Below the pieces are notes generated by a model. The model searched no databases. It was not told the DNA's origin and worked only from the letters and a program-made list of their open reading frames with translations. A stretch of 18,178 nucleotides of DNA, taken from the NCBI GenBank assembly GCA_017936245.1, contig JAGBFY010000381.1, positions 1 through 18,178 on the forward strand, in the 5' to 3' direction. This document shows positions 8,983 through 15,241 of this stretch, piece by piece. Every line of letters starts with the position of its first letter. Within the stretch, counting starts at the first letter, position 1. Origin of the DNA: Kiritimatiellia bacterium (lineage in GTDB: Bacteria > Verrucomicrobiota > Kiritimatiellia > RFP12 > UBA1067). Made by a program: the position numbers and the translations under genes.

Positions 8983-10343
8983 TACTTCAGTCCCGCCCTG
9001 CAATAGACACGGAATCCAGCCTCCTGCGAATCTCCGCCATATCCCGGCTCATGGCTGGTACGGGTCGAAGGACGACATTCATGTGCCGTATGGCACCACG
9101 CGCCACCTCTCTGCACACGGGTAGGACGCGCCTCCTGAACTCCGTCAAGCCGAGTCGCGCCGTTTGCATTCACAGCGCCGCCGTAGGCTGTGGTATCCTC
9201 CTGGAAGTAGTCCAGACACCACTCCAGCACACCCCCGCACATATCATACAGCCCGAAAGCGTTGGGGCGGTAGCTGCCGGCGATCGGCGTGCCGTTCAGG
9301 ACACCTTGCGACACGCCGTTCGTGTTCCAGTCCTGCCAGGTCGTATACCATTCCGTCGCCTGATTGAACCGGTACCTGCCCGGCAACGTGGCATCACGGT
9401 TCCTGTCGGAGGAGGTGTTCTGCATCGGTGTGCCGTCACCCCACTGATTGTCGCCATATCCGCCTTTTGCCGCATATTCCCACTGCGCTTCGCTCGGCAG
9501 ATCAAAGTCGTATGCGCCGGCGGTCATGATGCGCAGCTTACCCAACAGCGAATCATCCGACGGCGGCAACGGATAAAGGTTGTCACCTCGGGCATAAGGC
9601 TTGTTTTTGCCGTATTTAAGGACATCCCGGATACGCATCTCTCCGTCAATTATGAAGGATGTCACAATCGGCGCGCCGTTCATCAGATCGGTCTGCTTCT
9701 GGGTTACAGGGAACACTCCAAGATAATAATTGTTCGTCAGCGTCACCAGATGCGTCTTTTCACGGACGGCATTTCTGCCGAATTCACACAGAGACCCCAT
9801 CGTCCAGGTAATATCCTTGGCGATGATCTTCTTAAGCGCAAGATGCGTCGTGCGGTATGCTTCATTGCCGAAAAGCCCTCCGCCGGGCAGCGAATTGGTG
9901 CTTACATAGTAACGGACACGATCCGCCGTGTTTGCGCCGGCACGAAGATCGACCACCATGTAGTCCGGCGTATCATCCATCGGCCAAGCCGTCAGTTTAG
10001 CGCGCGCACCGCCTGCTCCGATCTTCATATCAGGCCAGGCTTTTGCCGCCAACCAATATATCTTGCAGCTCGTGCCGCTCACTTTCCTGTTTGCGTCTCC
10101 GCTCACTGCACCGTCAAAGGCGTAAACTTTCTCAAGACCGATCGAAACCCAGCCGTTCGGACCGTTCGTTTCGATGTCAAGCGTCACCACCGCAGGACCA
10201 TTTGCCAGATCATAGGTCACCAAAACGTTACGACCGCCAGGCTGGGACATCTGAACATTGGAAACGGTCGGCAAAACCACATCTGCAGACACTCCTGCAA
10301 ACGCAGCCATCGCCACAACAACAACATATATTTTCCTGCTCAT
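8982..10343 (-). CDS. Secreted SUMF1/FGE-fold protein, type-A N-terminal domain (first of three)
   Basis: A 453-residue protein with a Sec signal (MSRKIYVVVVAMAAFAGVSA, cleavage near 20). A type-A beta domain runs from about 24 to 133 (TVSNVQMSQPGGRNVLVTYDL, GDANRKVSG, KLTAWPMDDTPDYMVVDL). The SUMF1 domain runs from about 165 to 453: TWTMGS (179-184), NYYLGVFPVTQKQ (205-217), DFDLPSEAQWEYAAKGG (279-295), NAFGLYDMCGGVLEWCLDYF (361-380) and QRGGAWCHTAHECRPSTR (411-428). It has cysteines at 417 and 423, but they are six residues apart. FGE cysteines are five apart and begin one residue later, so the copper site is not clearly conserved. AAAGGAGC (10351-10358) precedes ATG 10343. The small secreted protein gene ends 16 bp upstream. 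Its C-terminus (PGYGGDSQEAGFRVYCRAGL) nearly matches that of the next gene. Confidence 0.85.
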   Translation of the reverse strand: MSRKIYVVVVAMAAFAGVSADVVLPTVSNVQMSQPGGRNVLVTYDLANGPAVVTLDIETNGPNGWVSIGLEKVYAFDGAVSGDANRKVSGTSCKIYWLAAKAWPDMKIGAGGARAKLTAWPMDDTPDYMVVDLRAGANTADRVRYYVSTNSLPGGGLFGNEAYRTTHLALKKIIAKDITWTMGSLCEFGRNAVREKTHLVTLTNNYYLGVFPVTQKQTDLMNGAPIVTSFIIDGEMRIRDVLKYGKNKPYARGDNLYPLPPSDDSLLGKLRIMTAGAYDFDLPSEAQWEYAAKGGYGDNQWGDGTPMQNTSSDRNRDATLPGRYRFNQATEWYTTWQDWNTNGVSQGVLNGTPIAGSYRPNAFGLYDMCGGVLEWCLDYFQEDTTAYGGAVNANGATRLDGVQEARPTRVQRGGAWCHTAHECRPSTRTSHEPGYGGDSQEAGFRVYCRAGLK

Positions 10344-10359
10344 CTAGAACGCTCCTTTC

Positions 10360-10620
10360 TCAACGAAGAATCAAGACACTTCCCAATGGCATGGTGCTGA
10401 GGTTTCCTGCGGAGGAAAGCGCTGTCGTACACCTACGGGTTTCAGTAACACCGGCAGAAAGTCCGACGGAAACTGTTCTTGCAGCCACGACTGTCTTTTC
10501 GGAACTAACCGTCGAAGACACTTCATATGTCTGCGTTCCGGCATTTACAATGCACGAACGTGCATATACCACAGGCACAATAACCAAAGCCATGACGGCT
10601 GTAATGACAATTCTTATCAT
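10360..10620 (-). CDS. Small secreted protein of unknown function, first gene of downstream operon
   Basis: An 86-residue protein (MIRIVITAVMALVIVPVVYA...), or 88 residues if ATG 10626 is used; GGAG just upstream fits either start. Residues 1-20 are a clear Sec signal with an Ala-x-Ala-like cleavage site (VVYA/RS). The mature part, about 66 residues, is rich in Ser, Thr and Val, has two cysteines (C23, C64) that could form one disulfide, and ends in hydrophobic PLGSVLILR. I do not recognise a family. A consensus promoter lies about 20-50 bp upstream, and the SUMF1 gene starts 16 bp downstream, so it is transcribed as leader of the operon. A longer open frame extends upstream through the promoter and is not credible. 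It might be a small structural or adaptor partner of the SUMF1 proteins; that is a guess. Confidence 0.65.
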   Translation of the reverse strand: MIRIVITAVMALVIVPVVYARSCIVNAGTQTYEVSSTVSSEKTVVAARTVSVGLSAGVTETRRCTTALSSAGNLSTMPLGSVLILR

Positions 10621-10653
10621 ATCCATTTTCTCCAAAGACGAAAAACACGCATA

Positions 10654-10682
10654 AATATACCATAAACATTTTTTTTTTTCAA
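10654..10682 (-). promoter_or_regulatory. Sigma-70-like promoter of the downstream operon
   Basis: On the minus strand TTGAAA (10677-10682) and TATATT (10654-10659) are separated by exactly 17 bases. The expected transcription start is near 10647, giving a leader of about 20-27 bases before the first gene. The spacer contains an A11 run. Confidence 0.6.
10669..10679 (-). repeat. A11 homopolymer inside the promoter spacer
   Basis: Eleven consecutive A on the minus strand (T on plus), starting in the -35 element and continuing into the spacer. Slippage here would change the 17-base spacer. Confidence 0.9.
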
Positions 10683-10782
10683 TCGCAAAGATATCCTGGG
10701 CCCATTTTTTCGTGCACCACCTTTGTCTTGTCATGTTGCGGGGAGCTTTCAGAAGCGCATGAATGCGGATGCAGTGGGTATG

Positions 10783-10802
10783 TTTTCCCAATACCGGGAA
10801 AA
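10783..10802. repeat. Short hairpin TTTTCCC / GGGAAAA
   Basis: A 7-bp perfect stem with a 6-base loop (AATACC). No T-run follows on either strand, so it is not a typical intrinsic terminator. Confidence 0.6.
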
Positions 10803-10826
10803 TAGTTCCCTGATACTGTCGATTAC

Positions 10827-10847
10827 GCTTGGGACCACTACCCAAGC
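10827..10847. repeat. Short hairpin GCTTGGG / CCCAAGC
   Basis: A 7-bp perfect stem with a 7-base loop (ACCACTA), 24 bases from the preceding hairpin. No T-run follows. Confidence 0.65.
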
Positions 10848-10853
10848 ACTGTT

Positions 10854-10934
10854 CCTATACGGTGTAAGTCAGGTTCGTCATGGGTGTAAGAACGCTTTGA
10901 TATGAATGAAAGCTCTCTCCCTATACGGTGTAAG
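10854..10934. repeat. Direct repeats CCTATACGGTGTAAG plus partial copy
   Basis: CCTATACGGTGTAAG occurs exactly at 10854-10868 and 10920-10934, with a partial copy GGTGTAAG at 10883-10890. Inverted relatives are CTTACAC (11024-11030) and TTTACACC (11091-11098), placed on the other side of the 58-bp palindrome. Confidence 0.75.
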
Positions 10935-10960
10935 ACCGTAAAATGGGCGCATTATCCATA

Positions 10961-11018
10961 AATTTGACGTCAAGTTTCGTAAACTTGCGCCCAAGTTTCG
11001 CAAACTTGACGTCAAATT
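10961..11018. repeat. 58-bp nested palindrome built from TTGACGTCAA and CAAGTTT/AAACTTG
   Basis: The outer arms are perfect 17-base inverted repeats (AATTTGACGTCAAGTTT). Inside lie two tandem hairpins, CAAGTTT-CGT-AAACTTG (10971-10987) and CAAGTTT-CGC-AAACTTG (10992-11008). Each arm also contains the self-palindrome TTGACGTCAA (10964-10973 and 11006-11015). The whole can fold either as one long stem or as several small hairpins. No T-run adjoins it. Confidence 0.9.
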
Positions 11019-11162
11019 CAGTGCTTACACTCCTAGCTGACCATTCATTACATTCCCAGCAGAACCTTTTTGCATAGGCAGTCGACTGATTTTACACCTA
11101 AACCACTTCACCTTTGCCATACTTATAGAGGCACTTAGGAGAACGAACAGCCTGCTCGTTCA

Positions 11163-11183
11163 GTCTTACTGAAAGCGTAAGAC
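11163..11183. repeat. Short hairpin GTCTTAC / GTAAGAC
   Basis: A 7-bp perfect stem with a 7-base loop (TGAAAGC). The stem contains CTTAC/GTAAG, part of the motif repeated at 10854-11030. Confidence 0.6.
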
Positions 11184-11298
11184 GGATAAGAACCGTTGCT
11201 GAATCTGACTCTCATATCAGCTCTGCCAATACCACACCAAAGCTTCCAGGCTTCGCTTCCTTCCACGCTATCAGGCAATCACCAAAAACAAAGATGTA

Positions 11299-11318
11299 GA
11301 CGTTATATCATAATCGTC
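11299..11318 (-). terminator. Weak candidate terminator of the upstream operon
   Basis: Just after the GH123-like stop, the minus strand can form GACG/CGTC plus an ATAA/TTAT stem with one bulge and a 3-base loop. A T-rich stretch (CTTTGTTTTT) follows a few bases later. The stem is AT-rich and the T-tract is offset, so this is a weak call. Confidence 0.25.
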
Positions 11319-11322
11319 GCAT

Positions 11323-13890
11323 TCAAAGCGAATCAATCAGTCTACCGGCGGAAAGCCTCCAGTCGTCGAGAACCTCTTGGTCATGGGCACGGACCACGTC
11401 CGCGCGCGCATCGAGAAGCGACTGTGCCTTGGATACGTCTCGACCCTTCGCCTTTGCGCGCGCCATCGCCTTTGCCAGGAGATCCATGTAGGCGATATCC
11501 TCAAGCCCTTCACGCCACGCCTCGAAACGCTTCGTGGGAACCATCTGCTTGTTTTGGCCGCACCAGAGAATTCCGTCATCGTAGCCGTCGCGGGAATCGA
11601 ATCCGTCATCGCCGTTGCGGCTTCCGAACGTCCACATCGCGGCTCCGTCAAGGCCACGCATGTAGCAGCGCCACAGATAGAAGCGGTAGTAGTTCAGGAC
11701 ATCTTTCGTCTGCATGTATCTCGCGCACATGTAGCTCCATACCTTGCAGCCCTTGGTGCGCAGACGGCGCGTAACCTCTTCTCCGCGCTTCTCGTCGCGG
11801 AACACGCCGTCGATGACCGTCCACATCTTGTAGAACTCCGGCAGCTTCGCCGCTTCTATGTCGTCCATCGTCGCACCTGATGGAGGCGGAGTGGAGAGAT
11901 ATACCGCCTGGAACCAGAGGTTCGTGCCGAATTCCTTCGTCACGGCGGCGCGTCTGGCGGCGTTCGCCGGGATGTCCTTCTTCATGAACTCGTCGCGGAT
12001 GAGCGTCTTGAAGATGTAGTCGCCCGGCTTGAATCCCATCCGGTTCAGACGTCCAGTCATCAGACGGAACCATTCCGGCGTACGGTCGGGCGTTCCCCAG
12101 CCGAACACGAAACGCATGCCCAGATCCTTCGCCGTGCGGAAGAACTCCTCGTTCTCGGTTTCCGTGAGATGCCGGTCGAAATAGACGGGGTCGTTCTTCC
12201 CCGCGCGTTTCTTCACGTAGCGGTCCTGACGGAGCCCGAACGTGTAGAGCTGGCTCTTCGTCCAGCCGTGCGTGACATGGCGGCTGTGCAGAAGCTTCAG
12301 AACCTGCGTCTCGTCGTTGTCGAACGTGTTCGGTCCCCAGAAGAACGTCTGGAACGGCCAATCTCTGGTTTCGGGCAAAGTGAAATTCCACACCTTCATT
12401 TCCGTCTCGATCGACTTCTCCGCCACATCCATATCCCAGGCGGATTTAAGGAGTATGCGCGTCTTGTACTCTCCCGGCTCGACGTTGCGGGAGTTGAACA
12501 CCACCCACACGCGGGTTATGCGCCCCGGCGAGACCGTGATTATGTTGCCGTCCTTCTGGATGAGCGGCGCCGTCATAAGTTCATTCTCGAAACGGACGAA
12601 CGGCTCTTCATAAATCTCGAACGCATCGCACGAGACGAACTTCGCCGCCTTGCCCTTGCCGACGATGACGTGCTGCGGCACGAGCCTCAGATCAAGCCGC
12701 GGACCGCACAGAAGCCCGGTGAACTCAAGGCACACCGCCTCGCGCTCGTTGCCCGCCTGTTCGAACTTGAGGTACGGAACGCCCAGCGCGTCCTTCGGGG
12801 GCAGACGGTCGGGACTGCCCTTCTCCCAGGGCGAAGTCGTCCACACGGCATACGCATTGTTGGCGGCGAACCGGCGGAAACCCGCGTCAAGAGCGAGAAA
12901 ATCCTTTGACGACATCTGCTTTTTCCCGAACTTTTCCAGTCCCGCCTTCATCTGGGCGATCGCCTGAACCGGCTTAATGAACACATCGTGCTTAGGATCG
13001 ACAAAATGCATCGAAGCGGCTTCCTGAGATGCAATGCGCCGTTTCGCCTCCGCCAATCTCGCCGCAAAACGCTCCTTGGCGATCCGGTCGCGGAATGCGC
13101 GCGCCTCGGCCGCGGCCTTGCCGTCAGGCTCCTCGAAGAGCACCTTGCCGAACTTGCGGCGCTGGTTGTTGCCGATGGTCTCAAGCTGCGGAATGCTGGC
13201 TCGGGTCCAGGGATTGCTGACAAAACGGCAGAACCTCGCCCCGATGAAATCGCCCGGCACGGGACGGTCGATGCCAAGACCCCGGTACGGAAGCTTGATC
13301 TCGATCATCCAGCGGTCCGAAAGGCGGCGGGCAGCGGTTTTGCGCCCTCTTACATTCCAGGACGAGCGCCCCTTGCTCGAATCGTAGCAGGAGCCGAGCG
13401 CGTTGAACGCCATCTGAATCAGGTCCTCACCCTCTTCGCTCGGCAGGAGCATGATTATCTCCATGTTGTCGTCGTTGAAGATCGGCTGGTCATCCTGATC
13501 GTACTGCGCTTTTATCTTGTCCATCGGCTGATGGAATACCGCGCCGATGTAGAGAGCCGTCGAAGAATAGAGAAGTTTAAGTTCAGTCTTTTGCCCGAAC
13601 TTTCCCCTACCTTTCATCGCTAGGAACTCGCCGCACGGCTTGGCCTTTTTCCAAACAGCCTTGGTAACGTCGCCGTCGAGTGTAAAATCCTCCGTGTATG
13701 CGGCAGGGAATACGACGGGGGTGTCAATGACTCTCGCCGCATCGATTGCACTTCCGTTCGCCTCGGGAACGGGGGCGAAAACCTCTCCCGGCTTGCACAC
13801 CGGCACAAAACCGCTCGTCACCGGTCCGGACGCGAAACACGATGCCGCGGCGCAGAATACCGCAGCCGCAAAAACATTCATTCTCTTCAT
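11323..13890 (-). CDS. Secreted CBM9-like + GH123/DUF4091 glycoside hydrolase
   Basis: An 855-residue protein with a Sec signal (MKRMNVFAAAVFCAAASCFASG, about 1-21). Residues about 62-255 resemble the CBM9-like carbohydrate-binding fold (EDFTLDGDVTKAVWKKA at 67-83, LYIGAVF, DDNMEIIMLLP). A charged, Ala-rich helical stretch covers about 256-300. The C-terminal half resembles GH123/DUF4091: an N-terminal beta region to about 505, then a barrel with WPFQTFFWGPNTF (511-523), IRDEF (D633-E634) and AMWTFGSRNGDDGFDSRDG (751-769), and the closing FEAWREGLEDIAYMDLL helix (789-805). GH123 beta-N-acetylgalactosaminidases use an adjacent Asp-Glu pair in substrate-assisted catalysis; D633-E634 is the candidate. 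It is last in the upstream operon, 43 bp after a SUMF1 gene. The SD is weak. The frame stays open upstream but overlaps the neighbour. HexNAc specificity would fit the GH20 gene at the operon head. Confidence 0.8.
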   Translation of the reverse strand: MKRMNVFAAAVFCAAASCFASGPVTSGFVPVCKPGEVFAPVPEANGSAIDAARVIDTPVVFPAAYTEDFTLDGDVTKAVWKKAKPCGEFLAMKGRGKFGQKTELKLLYSSTALYIGAVFHQPMDKIKAQYDQDDQPIFNDDNMEIIMLLPSEEGEDLIQMAFNALGSCYDSSKGRSSWNVRGRKTAARRLSDRWMIEIKLPYRGLGIDRPVPGDFIGARFCRFVSNPWTRASIPQLETIGNNQRRKFGKVLFEEPDGKAAAEARAFRDRIAKERFAARLAEAKRRIASQEAASMHFVDPKHDVFIKPVQAIAQMKAGLEKFGKKQMSSKDFLALDAGFRRFAANNAYAVWTTSPWEKGSPDRLPPKDALGVPYLKFEQAGNEREAVCLEFTGLLCGPRLDLRLVPQHVIVGKGKAAKFVSCDAFEIYEEPFVRFENELMTAPLIQKDGNIITVSPGRITRVWVVFNSRNVEPGEYKTRILLKSAWDMDVAEKSIETEMKVWNFTLPETRDWPFQTFFWGPNTFDNDETQVLKLLHSRHVTHGWTKSQLYTFGLRQDRYVKKRAGKNDPVYFDRHLTETENEEFFRTAKDLGMRFVFGWGTPDRTPEWFRLMTGRLNRMGFKPGDYIFKTLIRDEFMKKDIPANAARRAAVTKEFGTNLWFQAVYLSTPPPSGATMDDIEAAKLPEFYKMWTVIDGVFRDEKRGEEVTRRLRTKGCKVWSYMCARYMQTKDVLNYYRFYLWRCYMRGLDGAAMWTFGSRNGDDGFDSRDGYDDGILWCGQNKQMVPTKRFEAWREGLEDIAYMDLLAKAMARAKAKGRDVSKAQSLLDARADVVRAHDQEVLDDWRLSAGRLIDSL

Positions 13891-13933
13891 GATTCCAAAA
13901 TGCTCTTTCCCTAAATAGATTCCATTGTCAGAC

Positions 13934-15220
13934 TCAATCGCAGGCAACAACAAAGCGGACGCCTCGACATTGATCCTTGAAGTTACCAGATACGTTTGTC
14001 CATCTGCTAAAGTGATAGAGATAGCCTGCACTTTTTGTCCAGTCCGAACCTCTACCCACGTGGTAGTACTCTGCATTCGACTTGTATTCACCTTCAATAG
14101 GTCCACCAATTGGATCATTTACCTCAACGGTTTGTGCGGAGCACTCCCCTTCTGTAAGTCCGCAGAAGGTGGTTCCGTAGTACAAAAGCAACTTATCGGA
14201 AGACACTCCTGCATCTAGGCAGATTTCCGCAACATTTCCAAACATTTCATAGAGGCCCCAAGAGTTGGGCTTATAAGTTCCAACACAAGCAGTCCCTCCT
14301 TCTTCAGGCGAACACATCGAATTGGATGCTTCAAATGAAATCCCGTAGCGAATCTCTGAAAGCTGATAGCACGGATTCCTTCCACGCCCATGACCACAAC
14401 GATTTGCCCATTCCCATTGAGCCTCGGTGGAAAGGTTGAATGTTGAAAGTCCTGTACGATCCCGTATCTTCTTGACTATACTGTCGGCGCTAGGCTCCTG
14501 ATTCTTCGGCCACATATAATGACCAAAAACCGATGGCAGCACAATGTTTTCACACGGACGGGTAGCCCTGTAAAGTCTATTCGAAAAAATACTAGGCCAT
14601 TCACCCGTAACCTGTGCCCATTGTTGTTGAGTACACTCAAAAATCCCCATGTAAAAATCCTTTGTCAGATTTATCTTGAAGTGACCTGTAGAATCGACAG
14701 CATCTCCCCTACCAAACATGTACGAACCGCACTTAATCCGCTTAAGCCACATCTCGGTCGTCTTGCATGGATCTTCGGCATTGACGGAATGTTTCGGCGG
14801 CGTAGTTGTATAGTGAACCGGATATTTTACCGCATCCTTGCCGCCGGAAAGGTCGATCACCATGTATACGCCATCGAGTCCGTTGGTGAACGGAGTCGCG
14901 GTCACGGCAACGCGCAGATCATCCGCCTTGAAACCCGGAAAATCCTTCCCGATATCCCAGGTAATGCGGCGCGTTCCCGGCCTGACGACCGGGTCTGTAA
15001 CAAACGTACGGGCATCCAAAATCCGCGTATCACCCAAATAGGAAGCCTTAACATCAATCTTGAACTGAGCATCCGCCGGAGCGTCTCCAAGCGTGAAATC
15101 AATGTCAATAAAATTGTTCCACGGATAGCGTTGACAGGCCGACACATCGCTTACCGTCAAGGCGGAAGCAGAAGCGGCAATCACGCCCGCCGAAATCAAA
15201 AGAAGTGTTTTTACGTTCAT
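13934..15220 (-). CDS. Secreted SUMF1/FGE-fold protein, type-B N-terminal domain, cysteine-rich
   Basis: A 428-residue protein with a Sec signal (MNVKTLLLISAGVIAASASA). The type-B beta domain (about 21-142) has LTVSDVSACQRYPWNNFIDIDF, RRITWDIGKDFPG and VYMVIDLSGGKD, ending in YPVHYTTTPP (133-142). The SUMF1 domain covers about 155-428: FYMGIFECTQQQW (189-201), FNLSTEAQWEWANRCG (261-276) and NSWGLYEMFGNVAEICLD (319-336). The FGE cysteine region is replaced by GRGSDWTKSAGYLYHF (389-404), with no cysteine at either position, making this the least FGE-like copy. By my count it has 14 cysteines, against 6 in the copy at 6119-7498, which suggests disulfides and an exported location. Its SUMF1 half is more AT-rich than its N-terminal half. 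SD AAAGGA precedes the start by about 10 bases; the preceding gene ends 21 bp upstream. Confidence 0.8.
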   Translation of the reverse strand: MNVKTLLLISAGVIAASASALTVSDVSACQRYPWNNFIDIDFTLGDAPADAQFKIDVKASYLGDTRILDARTFVTDPVVRPGTRRITWDIGKDFPGFKADDLRVAVTATPFTNGLDGVYMVIDLSGGKDAVKYPVHYTTTPPKHSVNAEDPCKTTEMWLKRIKCGSYMFGRGDAVDSTGHFKINLTKDFYMGIFECTQQQWAQVTGEWPSIFSNRLYRATRPCENIVLPSVFGHYMWPKNQEPSADSIVKKIRDRTGLSTFNLSTEAQWEWANRCGHGRGRNPCYQLSEIRYGISFEASNSMCSPEEGGTACVGTYKPNSWGLYEMFGNVAEICLDAGVSSDKLLLYYGTTFCGLTEGECSAQTVEVNDPIGGPIEGEYKSNAEYYHVGRGSDWTKSAGYLYHFSRWTNVSGNFKDQCRGVRFVVACD

Positions 15221-15241
15221 CTCGATTATCCTTTTCTGAGA

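Larger units (their letters stand above)
10627..11322. other. Intergenic region between the two operons (about 700 bp)
   Basis: This is the only long stretch without a convincing gene. It carries the downstream promoter, hairpins at 10783-10802 and 10827-10847, repeated CTTACACC motifs, a 58-bp nested palindrome (10961-11018), a hairpin at 11163-11183 and a weak terminator-like hairpin near 11299-11318. Two short minus-strand open frames (11135-11278 with TTG start; 11025-11120 with ATG start, 31 residues) have no signal or recognisable domain. The mixture suggests a small mobile or regulatory repeat element, or the remains of one. Confidence 0.6.

Noticed and set aside
9051..10400. A 449-codon plus-strand open frame opposite the first type-A SUMF1 gene
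   Set aside because: It lies antisense to a well-supported gene with SD and signal peptide; the translation has no recognisable domain.
10854..11018. CRISPR array
   Set aside because: Repeats are few, short, of differing spacing and partly inverted, and there are no cas genes.
10627..11322. Insertion sequence with transposase
   Set aside because: No transposase-like reading frame and no matching terminal inverted repeats with target duplication were found; only the nested palindrome and short repeats remain.
13891..14118. N-terminal extension of the GH123-like protein by 76 residues
   Set aside because: The extension overlaps the end of the preceding SUMF1 gene in another frame and would bury the signal peptide that begins at 13890.
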